DNA from: an uncultured Enterorhabdus sp.
GTDB taxonomy: Bacteria; Actinomycetota; Coriobacteriia; Coriobacteriales; Eggerthellaceae
Reading direction: 5' to 3'
Length of the DNA: 64,000 bases
Assembly (NCBI GenBank): GCA_947649205.1
Contig: CANSQM010000005.1
Coordinates: 42,630 to 106,629 of the forward strand
This document shows, one piece after another, positions 33,380 through 42,778 of the stretch (positions are counted from its first letter, which is position 1; each line of letters opens with the position of its first letter). Under the pieces are notes generated by a model. It did not search any database. It was not told the DNA's origin and saw nothing but the letters and a program-made list of their open reading frames with translations. The position numbers and the translations under genes are program-made.

Positions 33380-35491
33380 TTGAACCATAGCAAGCAGACG
33401 ATTCTCATCGTCGATGACTCGATGCTCAATCGAGCCCTGCTCGCCGACATGATCGGCGACGCCTATCGCATTATCGAGGCCGAGGACGGCAAGCAGGCCG
33501 TGGCCGCGCTGCAAAAGGAGGGCACGGGCATCTCGCTCGTGCTGCTTGATTACGTCATGCCCCAGATGAACGGCTTCGACGTGCTGGAGGTCATGAACCG
33601 CAATGGCTGGATCAAGGACATCCCGGTCATCATGGTGTCCGCCGAGTCCGACGCCGCCTACATCGAGCGGGCCTACGAGCTGGGTGTGACCGACTTCATC
33701 AATCGCCCCTATGACGTGAACATCGTGCGCCGCCGCGTCATGAACACCCTCATGCTGTACCAGAAGCAGCGCACGCTCATGGGTATGGTGGCCGATCAGG
33801 TCTATGAGCGCGAGAAGTCCAACAACCTCATGGTGTACATCCTGTCCCACATCGTGGAGTTCCGCAACGGCGAGAGCGGCATGCACGTGCTGAATGTGCA
33901 GGCCATGACCGAGATGATTCTCACCCAGCTCGCGGCCATGACCGACCAGTACCCGCTGACGACTGAGGATATCTCGCTCATCACCATGGCCTCGTCCCTG
34001 CACGACATCGGCAAGATCGCCATTCCCGAAGAGGTGCTGAACAAGCCGGGCCGCTTCACCGACGAGGAGTTCGCCATCATGAAGACCCACTCCGCCGTGG
34101 GCAGCGACATGCTGGACGATTTGGAGCTGTACAAGGATGAGAAGCTCGTGAAGCTGGCTCGCGAGATTTGCCGCTGGCACCACGAGCGCTATGACGGCCG
34201 CGGGTATCCCGATGGCCTGGTAGGCGATGAGATTCCCATATCGGCCCAGGTGGTGGCCTTGGCCGATGTGTACGACGCCCTCACGAGCCAGCGCGTGTAC
34301 AAGCCGCCCTTCAGCCACGAGGAGGCCCTGCGCATGATTCGTGACGGAGAATGCGGCGCCTTCAACCCGCTGATCCTCGAATGCCTGACAGCGGTGGCCG
34401 ACGACCTGGAGAGCCGCCTGAATCGCGGCGTCACGGGCCGGGAGATCTCCGTGGAGAGCCTGCGCGTGGTGGATTCGGCCCGCGATGCCGGCGAGACCGA
34501 GGCCTCGAGCCGCACCCTGGAGCTGCTCGATTACGAGCGCATGAAGTACCACTTCTTCGCTTCCATGAGCAACGAGGTGCAGTTCGAATATACCGCCGAG
34601 CCCCCTATGATCGTGCTTTCCGATTGGGGCGACCGCAAACTCGGGCTGCCGGAAATCATCATGGATCCCTATCGCGACGAGGCCTTCTGCGGGGTATTCG
34701 GCGCCGATAACCTGCAAGAGCTGTGCCATCGCCTGCGCTCGACCACCGCGGAAGAGCCCCTTATCGATATGGAGATGGAGGCCACGGTGGGCGGCGAAAC
34801 GCGCTGGCTCCACGTTCTGGCCCGGGCTTTGTGGTCCGACGAGAACCCTCCCACGTACCTGGGGTCCCTCGGCAAGTTCGTCGATATCGACGACCGCCAG
34901 GCCGAGCTTCACGACCTTCAGTTCAAGGCGTACCACGATCCTCTGACCGAGGTGGTGAACGGGGCCTTTGCCCGCAAGGTCATCACCGAGCGCCTGGGCA
35001 CGGAAGGCGCGTGCGACCGCCACGATGATCGGCACGTCCTCATCGTGTGCGACCTGGACTTCTTCAAACAGGCCAACGACACCCACGGCCACCAGTTCGG
35101 CGACCGGGTGCTCCAGCACTTCGCCGACCGCCTGAGGGACAGCGTGCGCAGCGATGACGTGGTGGCCCGCGTGGGCGGCGACGAGTTCCTGCTGTGTATG
35201 GGCTGCTCGGTGGACCCGCGCCCCCTCGTGGAGCGCATCCATCAGTCCTTGGAAGGGGAGTTCGAGGGCTTTCCGCTGTCGGTGTCCATGGGCGTGGCCA
35301 CCACCGATGGCGGCGTGCGCGACTACGACGAGCTGTTCCGCCGTGCCGATGCGGCCCTCTACCACAAGAAGCGCGACGGTCGTGGCGGCTACGTCTTCTA
35401 CGACGATTTGAGCGACCAAGAGCGGGCGTTCTCTCTCGATGAGCCCTGTACGGCGCTTTCGGGCATAGACAGAAACGATTCAGACCAGTAG
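33380..35491 (+). CDS. receiver / HD-GYP / GGDEF response regulator
   Basis: A protein of about 703 residues. A receiver domain (ILIVDDSML; phospho-acceptor Asp57 in LLDYVMP) has Arg in place of the usual Lys (FINRPYD). An HD-GYP domain follows (LHDIGKIAIPEEVL from residue 207; HHERYDGRGYPDGL from 267), which hydrolyses cyclic di-GMP. A PAS-like segment and a GGDEF domain (VARVGGDEFLL, residues 599-603) that makes cyclic di-GMP complete it. The start is unclear: TTG 33380 is used here. ATG 33206 is in frame further up. AAGGAG is ideally placed before ATC 33368. Hpt and hybrid kinase genes follow. Confidence 0.88.
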   Translation: MNHSKQTILIVDDSMLNRALLADMIGDAYRIIEAEDGKQAVAALQKEGTGISLVLLDYVMPQMNGFDVLEVMNRNGWIKDIPVIMVSAESDAAYIERAYELGVTDFINRPYDVNIVRRRVMNTLMLYQKQRTLMGMVADQVYEREKSNNLMVYILSHIVEFRNGESGMHVLNVQAMTEMILTQLAAMTDQYPLTTEDISLITMASSLHDIGKIAIPEEVLNKPGRFTDEEFAIMKTHSAVGSDMLDDLELYKDEKLVKLAREICRWHHERYDGRGYPDGLVGDEIPISAQVVALADVYDALTSQRVYKPPFSHEEALRMIRDGECGAFNPLILECLTAVADDLESRLNRGVTGREISVESLRVVDSARDAGETEASSRTLELLDYERMKYHFFASMSNEVQFEYTAEPPMIVLSDWGDRKLGLPEIIMDPYRDEAFCGVFGADNLQELCHRLRSTTAEEPLIDMEMEATVGGETRWLHVLARALWSDENPPTYLGSLGKFVDIDDRQAELHDLQFKAYHDPLTEVVNGAFARKVITERLGTEGACDRHDDRHVLIVCDLDFFKQANDTHGHQFGDRVLQHFADRLRDSVRSDDVVARVGGDEFLLCMGCSVDPRPLVERIHQSLEGEFEGFPLSVSMGVATTDGGVRDYDELFRRADAALYHKKRDGRGGYVFYDDLSDQERAFSLDEPCTALSGIDRNDSDQ

Positions 35492-35525
35492 ACTGCTGGG
35501 GAGGGTTACGTTAAAGGAGAACATC

Positions 35526-35888
35526 ATGTCTTTGGAGATTGCCTATGCTGCCATGGGCGGCGATCTGGAAACCGTGCGCGGCCGATTGCTGACCGACGAG
35601 CGCATCGAGAAGTTCGCGAAGATCTTCCTGCAGGACACGTCCCTGCAGACGTTGGAGAACGCCCTGGAAGCCGGTGATTTCCCCGAGGCCTACCGCGGCG
35701 CCCACACCCTGAAGGGCGTGAGCCGCGATTTGGGCTTTACCCCGCTGTACGAGGCCTCCTGCGCTCTGTCCGACGCCCTGCGCTTGGACGACGCCGGCAC
35801 CCCCGCCAACCTGGCCGCTGTGCCCGAGCTGCTGCCGGCCGTGCGCGCGGCCCACAGCCTCGTGGTGGATTCCATCGCCATTATATAA
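35526..35888 (+). CDS. Hpt phosphotransfer protein
   Basis: A 120-residue four-helix phosphotransfer domain with the active histidine in AHTLKGVSRDLG (His60). It would shuttle phosphate between the hybrid kinase at 35989 and a receiver, most likely that of the upstream HD-GYP/GGDEF protein. GGAGAA precedes the ATG. Same-strand genes 34 and 100 bp away on either side suggest an operon. Confidence 0.88.
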   Translation: MSLEIAYAAMGGDLETVRGRLLTDERIEKFAKIFLQDTSLQTLENALEAGDFPEAYRGAHTLKGVSRDLGFTPLYEASCALSDALRLDDAGTPANLAAVPELLPAVRAAHSLVVDSIAII

Positions 35889-35988
35889 GTAGGGCGGGTA
35901 TCGCAAGGGTCCGCGCCGGCGCCGGCGGGGCCGTGGAGGCACGAGGCCGAGGAAGCCGCGATACGACTTCCGAAAGGAACTGAGACGA

Positions 35989-38982
35989 ATGACTGGAACT
36001 GACAACAAAGTAAGACGCGGGCGCATCATCGTGATCCTGGCCGCCCTGGCCGTGGTCATTGCCGCATTCGTCCTGTTTACCTCCATGAACAACGAGCGTA
36101 TCTCCGAGCAGAACGCCAAGTACCTCCAGGGGTCTACGGAGCAATCGGCCCGACGCATCAACGAGTGGATGACCGACTCGCAGACCGAGGTGAAACTGTT
36201 GTCCTCCATGTACGAGAGCACGCTTGAGAGCGTGGAGGATATCGACGTCGACAGCATCAAGCAGCTGGCCGACTACACGAAGTTCGACTACACGACCATC
36301 TCCCTGGCCAGCGGCCGAACCTTCGACAACACGGGGAAGGAGGGCGACGCCTCCGACCGCGAGTACTACCTGCAGGGCATGGAGGGCGCCTCGGGGGTGT
36401 GCGCCACCGATCATTCGCTGTTCTACGACGATCTGTCCGTGATCTTCTACACGCCCCTGTACTTCCAGGGCGAGGTAGTCGGCGTCATCAGCGGCGCCTA
36501 CCGCGAGGGTTCCATGGAGGAGTTCCTGCGCACCTACATCTTCGACGAGCAGACCAACACCTACCTCGTCGAGCGCGATGGCGCGGTGGTGGCCCATTCC
36601 TCCACCACCTACAGCAACAATGTGCGCAACGCCGTCGACCTGTACCTGGAAGGGGATGGCTCGGGCAACATCTCGCGCACCGAGCTGGAAGAGGCCTTCC
36701 GCAACGGCACCTCGGTCACCTTCAACTACCAGGGCGATTCTGGCTCTGGCACAGCCTATGTGATGCAGGTGGCCAACTACGACTGGATGCTCATGCGCAC
36801 CTTCCCCGCCTCTATCACCGATGCCATGCAGGCCCGCGCTAACCTGGCCGGCCTCATGCTGGTAGCCTTGGTGGGTGGCGCGTTGGCCCTGGTGGCGGGC
36901 TTCCTGCTCGTGCAGACCATGCGCCAGCGCCGCAAGCTCATCAGCGAGAGCGAGCATGTGACGAGCATCGTGTACTCGTCGCTGGCCCTGTTCCAGCGTT
37001 TCGCTGTGATCGATCTGAAGAACAACACCTACGAGTACCTGAAAGATGAGGGCATTAACGACGACTTGCCCCGCAACGGTGAGTACCACATGTTCCGCTA
37101 CTATTGGCAGACGCGTTTCTGCGATGACAGCGAGGCCGCCCGCATGAAGGAAGAGCTCACGCCGGAGTTCATCAGCGAGCATTTGACCGAAGACGTGACC
37201 TACCTGCATTTCGAGTACCGCCTTAAGGACCAGGAGACGGGCGAGACGCGTTGGAATCAGGCCTCTATGCTGCCCCTGCAGCGCGATGCGGCCGGCCGGG
37301 TAACGAGCGTGCTGCTGTCGGTGCAAGACGTCACCGACGTGAAAGAGCGCGAGATTGCCAACCACAATGCCCTGGAGGATGCGTTCCGTGAGGCCGAGCG
37401 CGCCAGTCGCGCCAAGACCGACTTCCTGAACTCCATGAGTCACGATATCCGCACGCCCATGAATTCCATCATGGGGCTGACGGCCATTGCCTCCATGTAC
37501 GTGAACGACCCGGAGCGGGTGAAGGACTGCCTCACGAAGATCACCACCTCGAGCCGGCATCTGCTCGGCCTCATCAATGAGGTGCTCGATATGGCGAAGA
37601 TCGAGAGCGGCAATTTGGGCCTGTCCGAGGAGGACTTCGATCTGCCCGAGACCGTGGAGAGCCTGCTGTCCATCATGACGCCGCAGATCAACGACAAGAA
37701 GCTGAACCTCAAGGTGGAGATCGCCGATATTCGCCACGAGCACGTGGTGGGCGATCCCATGCGCCTGCAGCAGGTGTTTGTGAACATCATGGGCAACTCG
37801 GTGAAGTTCACCCCCGAGGGGGGCACCGTGAGCCTGCACATCAAGGAGCTGCCGAGCCGCGTGAAGGGTTCGGGCTGCTACGAGTTCACCTTCTCCGATA
37901 CGGGCTGCGGCATGTCCGAGGACTTCGTGAAGACGGTGTTCGAGCCCTTCACGCGGGCCAACGATTCCCGCGTTACCAAGGTGGAGGGCACCGGTCTGGG
38001 CATGTCCATCGTGCGCTCGGTGGTGAACCTCATGAACGGCACCATCGACGTGAAGAGCAAACTCGGCGAGGGCACCACCTTCACCGTGACCGTGTACATG
38101 AAGCTGCGCGACGGCGATGATCAGGACCTCACGCCCCTGGAGGGGCTGCGGGTGCTCGTGGCCGACGACGAGGAGTCGGCCGCCGAGAGCGCCTGCGAGG
38201 TGCTGAAGACCATCGGCATGGAGCCCGACTTCGTGCTGTCCGGCGAAGACGCCGTGGCCGCCGTGCGCGATGCCACTGAAAGCGACCGCGCCTACGTGGC
38301 CGTCATCCTGGATTGGAAGATGCCCGGCAAGAGCGGCATCGAGGCCGCCCGGGAAATTCGCGAGATCGTGGCCGACGACATGCCCATCATCATCCTGTCG
38401 GCCTACGACTGGACCGCCGTGGAGCAGGAGGCGCGCGCCGTGGGCGTGGACGCCTTCATTGCCAAGCCGCTGTTCCGCAGCCGCCTCGTCCATGTGATGA
38501 AGGGGCTGCTCGTGGCCGAGGAGACCGAGCCGGCTAGCGAGTACGAGGTGCTCCAGCAGAGCGACTTCAGCGGGCACCGGGTGCTGCTGACCGAGGACAA
38601 CTCCATCGCCGCGGCCATCGCCCTGGATATCATGGGCATGACTGGCTTGGAAGTGGATCACGCCGAGAACGGCCGCATTGCGGTGGAGACGCTCCTGAAT
38701 GCCGAGCCGGGCCACTATGATCTGGTGTTCATGGACATCCAGATGCCGGTGATGAACGGTTACCAGGCCGCGAGCGCCATCCGCGCCGCCGCCGAGGGCA
38801 AGGGCCCCGACGGCGAGGCCATCGACCCCCGTCCGGACCTGGGCACCATTCCCGTGGTGGCCCTCACGGCCGATGCCTTCGCCGATGATGTGGCCCGGGC
38901 CCGCGCGGCGGGCATGAACGCCCACATGTCCAAGCCCATGGAGATCGAGCTGCTGGTGAAGACCTTGAAGGAGTGGCTGTAG
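35989..38982 (+). CDS. membrane hybrid histidine kinase with two receiver domains
   Basis: A 997-residue sensor. TM1 is near residues 13-33. An extracellular Cache-like domain (about 34-275) is followed by TM2 (near 283-306), a PAS-like segment (about 325-455), a HisKA with SHDIRTPMNSIMG (His485), and an HATPase with NIMGNSVKFTPEGG and GTGLGMSIV. Two receivers follow, Asp775 in ILDWKMPGKSG and Asp916 in FMDIQMPVMNG, each with its Lys (AKPLF, SKPME). It probably phosphorylates the Hpt protein encoded just upstream, giving a phosphorelay to cyclic-di-GMP turnover. It ends 4 bp before the transglutaminase-like gene. Confidence 0.92.
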   Translation: MTGTDNKVRRGRIIVILAALAVVIAAFVLFTSMNNERISEQNAKYLQGSTEQSARRINEWMTDSQTEVKLLSSMYESTLESVEDIDVDSIKQLADYTKFDYTTISLASGRTFDNTGKEGDASDREYYLQGMEGASGVCATDHSLFYDDLSVIFYTPLYFQGEVVGVISGAYREGSMEEFLRTYIFDEQTNTYLVERDGAVVAHSSTTYSNNVRNAVDLYLEGDGSGNISRTELEEAFRNGTSVTFNYQGDSGSGTAYVMQVANYDWMLMRTFPASITDAMQARANLAGLMLVALVGGALALVAGFLLVQTMRQRRKLISESEHVTSIVYSSLALFQRFAVIDLKNNTYEYLKDEGINDDLPRNGEYHMFRYYWQTRFCDDSEAARMKEELTPEFISEHLTEDVTYLHFEYRLKDQETGETRWNQASMLPLQRDAAGRVTSVLLSVQDVTDVKEREIANHNALEDAFREAERASRAKTDFLNSMSHDIRTPMNSIMGLTAIASMYVNDPERVKDCLTKITTSSRHLLGLINEVLDMAKIESGNLGLSEEDFDLPETVESLLSIMTPQINDKKLNLKVEIADIRHEHVVGDPMRLQQVFVNIMGNSVKFTPEGGTVSLHIKELPSRVKGSGCYEFTFSDTGCGMSEDFVKTVFEPFTRANDSRVTKVEGTGLGMSIVRSVVNLMNGTIDVKSKLGEGTTFTVTVYMKLRDGDDQDLTPLEGLRVLVADDEESAAESACEVLKTIGMEPDFVLSGEDAVAAVRDATESDRAYVAVILDWKMPGKSGIEAAREIREIVADDMPIIILSAYDWTAVEQEARAVGVDAFIAKPLFRSRLVHVMKGLLVAEETEPASEYEVLQQSDFSGHRVLLTEDNSIAAAIALDIMGMTGLEVDHAENGRIAVETLLNAEPGHYDLVFMDIQMPVMNGYQAASAIRAAAEGKGPDGEAIDPRPDLGTIPVVALTADAFADDVARARAAGMNAHMSKPMEIELLVKTLKEWL

Positions 38983-38986
38983 GGCC

Positions 38987-39976
38987 ATGGCTCATCTGCG
39001 TCGCCATAGCGCTTCGGTGGTCGCCGTGCTGGCGGCGCTGCTGCTGTGCGCGACGGCCCTCGCCGGCTGCGGTTCCGGCGGCGATGGCGGGGGCGGCGGT
39101 ACGCCGGCGGCCCCGGGCGCTTCGGAGCCGGCGGCCGAGGGCGATGGGGGCACTACGGCGGGTCCGGCCTTCACGGCCCCGGGCTCAGTGGCCCTCTCTG
39201 CCTTCCATGGCGACTTCGCCGAGACCGGCAACGGCTGTTCCATCGACGTTTCGGCGGCGGCCGACGGCTACGTGGGGGCATCGGCCCAAAGCGACAGCCG
39301 CCTCAAGTTCCAGGTGACCAAGGGCGAGGCCAGCTACAACTACGATCTGCCCAGCGACGGCACGCCCATCGTGGTGCCCCTCAACATGGGCAACGGCTCC
39401 TACAGCTTCCGCGTCATGCAGAACACTTCGGGCAACAACTACGTGGAGCTGTTCGCCACGACGGCCGACGTGTCGCTTTCCAGCGAGCAGGCCCCCTTCC
39501 TCGTGCCCAATATGTTCGTGAACTACAACGAGTCCTCGGCGGTAGTGGCCAAGGCCCGCGAACTGGCCGCCGGCGCTGCCAACCAGGGCGACGTGGTGCG
39601 CAACATCTACCAGTGGGTGGTGGCCAACATCTCCTACGACCATGACAAGGCCGCCGAACTGGCCTCGGTCACCGGCTACGTGCCCGATCCCGATGCCACC
39701 TTGGCCGCGGGTACGGGCATCTGCTTCGACTACGCCTCGCTCGGGGCCGCCATGCTGCGCTCCCTCGGCATTCCCTGCCAGCTCATAACGGGCTATGTTG
39801 CCCCCGATGACATCTATCACGCTTGGAACATGGTATATATTGACGGAGAATGGGTGAGCGTGGAAATGAGCATACAACCGAACAGCTGGACCCGGGTGGA
39901 TCTGACCTTCGCCGCCAGTGGCGCGAGCAGCACCATCGGCGACGGGACCGGCTATACCGACCGTTACACGTACTAG
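38987..39976 (+). CDS. transglutaminase-like lipoprotein
   Basis: A 329-residue exported lipoprotein (LLLCATALAGCGSG) with a Gly/Pro/Ala linker, a beta-rich region and a C-terminal transglutaminase-like cysteine-protease domain. The catalytic Cys246 lies in GTGICFDYASLGAAML and His278 in IYHAWNMVY. Such domains cleave or crosslink peptides, often at the cell wall. It abuts the kinase gene and is followed after 16 bp by the pilus genes, so it may process or anchor the pilus or act in envelope sensing. Confidence 0.85.
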   Translation: MAHLRRHSASVVAVLAALLLCATALAGCGSGGDGGGGGTPAAPGASEPAAEGDGGTTAGPAFTAPGSVALSAFHGDFAETGNGCSIDVSAAADGYVGASAQSDSRLKFQVTKGEASYNYDLPSDGTPIVVPLNMGNGSYSFRVMQNTSGNNYVELFATTADVSLSSEQAPFLVPNMFVNYNESSAVVAKARELAAGAANQGDVVRNIYQWVVANISYDHDKAAELASVTGYVPDPDATLAAGTGICFDYASLGAAMLRSLGIPCQLITGYVAPDDIYHAWNMVYIDGEWVSVEMSIQPNSWTRVDLTFAASGASSTIGDGTGYTDRYTY

Positions 39977-39992
39977 GGAGAGGCAAAAGGAC

Positions 39993-41045
39993 ATGGCCAA
40001 ACCGAAACTCGACAGCGCGGGCATCAGCCTTTTCTGCGAGAGCGTCGCCATGATGCTGGCGGCGGGCATCCAAACCGACGAGGCAGTGGGGATGCTGTCC
40101 GAGGACATCGGCGACACCGCGCTGCAGGCCACCTGCACGACGGTGTACCGCAGTCTGAACGGAGGCGAGACCCTGGCTCGCTCTATGGAGGCGTCGGGGG
40201 CCTTCCCCCGCTATGCCGTGGACATGGTGCGGGTGGGCGAGAACGCCGGCCGCACCGAGGAAGTGCTGCGCTCCCTGGGCGTCTACTATGACGAGGAGGA
40301 CCGCCTGTTCGCGAAGATCCGCTCGGCGGTGGGCTACCCGGCGGCGCTGCTGTGCATCATGTCCATCATCCTGGCCTTCACGGTCATCATCATCCTGCCG
40401 GTGTTCGAGGACGTGTACGTCTCCATCGCCGGCTCGCTCACCAACGGCTCTTCGGGGGCCGTGGGGCTGTCGGTGGCCATCGGCTGGGTGGCCCTCGGCG
40501 TGACGCTGGCCTGCACCATCGTGGCCCTCGGCGGCGTCATTGCCTGTCGCTCCGAGGCCGGCCGCATGGCGGTGATGAGCCTGTTCGAGAGGGTGCCCGC
40601 CACGAAGGGAGCCATGGAGCAGCTGGCCGTGTCCCGCTTTGCCTCGGCCCTGGCCGCCTACACCGCTTCGGGCGTGAACACCGACACGGCCATGAAGGAG
40701 GCCATGGAAGTGGTGGAGCACGCTGGTCTGAGGCGCAAGGCCGCCGGCGCCTACGCCCTCATGATCGACAGCGACGAGCCTCGTTCCCTGGCCCAGGCCA
40801 TCAGCGAGGCCGAGGTGTTCGAACAGATTCACGCTCGCATGCTCACCATCGGCACGCGGTCGGGCTCCTTGGACGCGGCCCTGGATCGCCTGTCGGCGAA
40901 CTTCTTCGACGACGCTATCCTGCAGATCGATGGCGCTATCGACAATATCGAGCCAGCTCTGGCGGCCTTCCTCACCGTGGCGGTAGGCGCCACGCTCATC
41001 TCGGTCATGATGCCCCTCATCGGCATCATGGGATCGATCGGATAG
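39993..41045 (+). CDS. type IV pilus / type II secretion inner-membrane platform protein (PilC/GspF-like)
   Basis: A 350-residue protein starting at MAKPKLDSAG. Two T2SSF domains are visible: the first with ISLFCESVAMMLAAGIQTDE and YAVDMVRVGENAGRTEEVL, the second with FASALAAYTASGVNTDTAM and IHARMLTIGTRSGSLDAAL. Membrane segments lie near residues 115-140, 150-190 and 325-348. It anchors the pilus ATPase at the membrane. First gene of a five-to-six gene pilus block. Confidence 0.88.
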   Translation: MAKPKLDSAGISLFCESVAMMLAAGIQTDEAVGMLSEDIGDTALQATCTTVYRSLNGGETLARSMEASGAFPRYAVDMVRVGENAGRTEEVLRSLGVYYDEEDRLFAKIRSAVGYPAALLCIMSIILAFTVIIILPVFEDVYVSIAGSLTNGSSGAVGLSVAIGWVALGVTLACTIVALGGVIACRSEAGRMAVMSLFERVPATKGAMEQLAVSRFASALAAYTASGVNTDTAMKEAMEVVEHAGLRRKAAGAYALMIDSDEPRSLAQAISEAEVFEQIHARMLTIGTRSGSLDAALDRLSANFFDDAILQIDGAIDNIEPALAAFLTVAVGATLISVMMPLIGIMGSIG

Positions 41046-41049
41046 CCCC

Positions 41050-41373
41050 ATGATCCACGGGAAGACAGCCCAGATGAGAAGGGACCGCGCCCGGCGCACG
41101 GTGGCGGTCATCGCGGCCTGCGTGCTGGCCGCGGTGCTGTGGTTCGCCTGGGATACGGCTCAGGGCCAGACGGCGGCCCAGAGTGCCGTGTCGGTGCGCA
41201 ACGCCGTGATGGAATCCGCCCTGCAGTGCGCCGCCGTGGAAGGGGCCTACCCTGCGAGCCTCGATTATCTGGAAGACCATTACGGGCTCATCGTGAACCA
41301 CGCCGACTACGTGGTCACCTACGAGGCCTTCGCCGCCAACCAGCCGCCGAGCGTGGAGGTGAGGCCCCGATGA
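41050..41373 (+). CDS. small pilin-like membrane protein
   Basis: A 107-residue protein: short basic N-terminus, one membrane helix (TVAVIAACVLAAVLWFAW, residues 17-34) and a small outer domain (ALQCAAVEGAYPASLDYLE). No classical prepilin cleavage motif is seen. Position between the platform protein and PilT, and overlap with the next gene (ATGA), mark it as a pilin-like or minor assembly component. Confidence 0.65.
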   Translation: MIHGKTAQMRRDRARRTVAVIAACVLAAVLWFAWDTAQGQTAAQSAVSVRNAVMESALQCAAVEGAYPASLDYLEDHYGLIVNHADYVVTYEAFAANQPPSVEVRPR

Positions 41374-41990
41374 GCCCGTGGAACCCCGCCCGCATGCCCG
41401 GGGCCGACGGTCCGGGCACCGCGAAGGCCTACGGCGGCAACCCCCGTCGCCAGGAGCGCGATTTCGGCCGCGTGTTCACGGGGCTTCTGTTCGCGCTGTT
41501 CGTGGCCACGCTGCTCATGGCCATTCTCGTGGGCACGGGCGTGTACCGGGTCCTGCATCAGGAGGGGGCCGCGGCCGACAACCAGCGCCTGTCGCTCACG
41601 CTGCTGGCCAACGACGTGCGGGCCAACGACCAGATCGACGCCGTGGCCCGGGCCTGGGTGACCGAGGACGCGGTGTCCGTGGAAGTGGCCGAGGCCGACG
41701 GCTTTGAGGCAGCCGCCATCGAGGAAGATGCACACAGCCTCTTCCAGGGGCCGGCTCTTGTGCTGCGCGAGACGCTGCCCAGCGGCGTGTACGAGACGCG
41801 GCTGTACCGCTACGACGGCACCATCATGGAGGAGTACGCCCTGGCCGATGCCCCCTACGACCCCCAAAAGGCCACGGCCATCGTGGACTCCTCGGTATTC
41901 TCGTTCTCCTACGAGGACGGCCAGCTCACCATCGAGACCGACGCCGGCGCCACGGCGGTGGCCCTGCGCAGCGGGGGAGGTGAGCGCTGA
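41370..41990 (+). CDS. pilin-like minor component, DUF4860-like
   Basis: A 206-residue protein with one N-terminal membrane helix (VFTGLLFALFVATLLMAILV, about residues 35-54) and a beta-rich outer domain (LRETLPSGVYETRLYRYDG, VFSFSYEDGQLTIET). It overlaps its neighbours at both ends (ATGA, TGATG). Similar small proteins accompany pilus loci in Coriobacteriia; the DUF4860 label is tentative. Confidence 0.65.
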   Translation: MSPWNPARMPGADGPGTAKAYGGNPRRQERDFGRVFTGLLFALFVATLLMAILVGTGVYRVLHQEGAAADNQRLSLTLLANDVRANDQIDAVARAWVTEDAVSVEVAEADGFEAAAIEEDAHSLFQGPALVLRETLPSGVYETRLYRYDGTIMEEYALADAPYDPQKATAIVDSSVFSFSYEDGQLTIETDAGATAVALRSGGGER

Positions 41991-42778
41991 TGACTCGGGG
42001 AAATGCTCGCCGCTCCATGGCCGACTACTCCGTGGCCTCCCATGCCCGGGGCGTAGCGGCCGGCGATGAGCGCCTGGAGCGCTATCACGAATATGTGGGC
42101 CGCCACCGGGCCGAGCGCCGGGTGTGGCCCGGGGCTGCCTTCATCGTGGAGGCCCTGCTGCTGCTCGTGTTCCTGGCCGGGTCCCTGGCGGTGCTCATGG
42201 ATCTGAACGCCGATGCCGACGCCGCCGGAAAGCAGAGCGCCGACCTTATGGGCGCTTTGGTGCTGGCCGCCAACGTGGCGGAGGAATTCGCCGCCGATCC
42301 GATGGCTCTCCAGGAGGCCTACGCTGCCGACCCCGCGGCCGACCGGTGGCTCTCCTGTCCGCTCGACGCGGTGGAGAGCGGCTCCGACATCCTGCGAGCG
42401 GAGTGCGCCTTCGCCACCGAGCCCACCGAGGGAGGCCTGCTGCACCGGCTGACCCTGACCGTGTGGAAGGAGCGCGTGCTCACCGATCGGGAGCAGGCGG
42501 CGGCCGAGGGCTATCTCATCAACGACTCCGAGGGTGCCTGCTTCGAGCGTTGGACGGAAGAGCCCGTGTACACCGTGGAGACGGCGCGCTACGTGGCCGG
42601 CGACGGCACCCGTCCCGCCCGCTCGACTGCCGGTGCGGCCGGCGATGCGGCTGACGGTGGGGAGCTGTCGGTCGTGCTGGATGATCCCGCGGCGCCGCCC
42701 GTGACAGGCGCGACCGGCGGCCCGGCCGCCGATGGCGCGGGTGCGGCCCCGACCGAAGGGGAGGTGTCCCATGGCTAG
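41990..42778 (+). CDS. pilin-like minor component with C-terminal low-complexity tail
   Basis: A 262-residue protein with one membrane helix (AAFIVEALLLLVFLAGSLAV, near residues 49-68), an outer domain that contains two cysteines (WLSCPLDAVE, LRAECAFATE), and a Gly/Ala/Pro-rich tail after about residue 205. FIVEALLLL resembles the hydrophobic helix that follows the cleavage site in type IV pilins (FxxxExL). It overlaps the next gene by 8 bp. Confidence 0.65.
   Translation: MTRGNARRSMADYSVASHARGVAAGDERLERYHEYVGRHRAERRVWPGAAFIVEALLLLVFLAGSLAVLMDLNADADAAGKQSADLMGALVLAANVAEEFAADPMALQEAYAADPAADRWLSCPLDAVESGSDILRAECAFATEPTEGGLLHRLTLTVWKERVLTDREQAAAEGYLINDSEGACFERWTEEPVYTVETARYVAGDGTRPARSTAGAAGDAADGGELSVVLDDPAAPPVTGATGGPAADGAGAAPTEGEVSHG

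Noticed and set aside
35881..38988. Antisense open frame of about 1035 codons opposite the hybrid kinase
   Set aside because: Same effect of high GC on the opposite strand; the sense gene has every expected domain.
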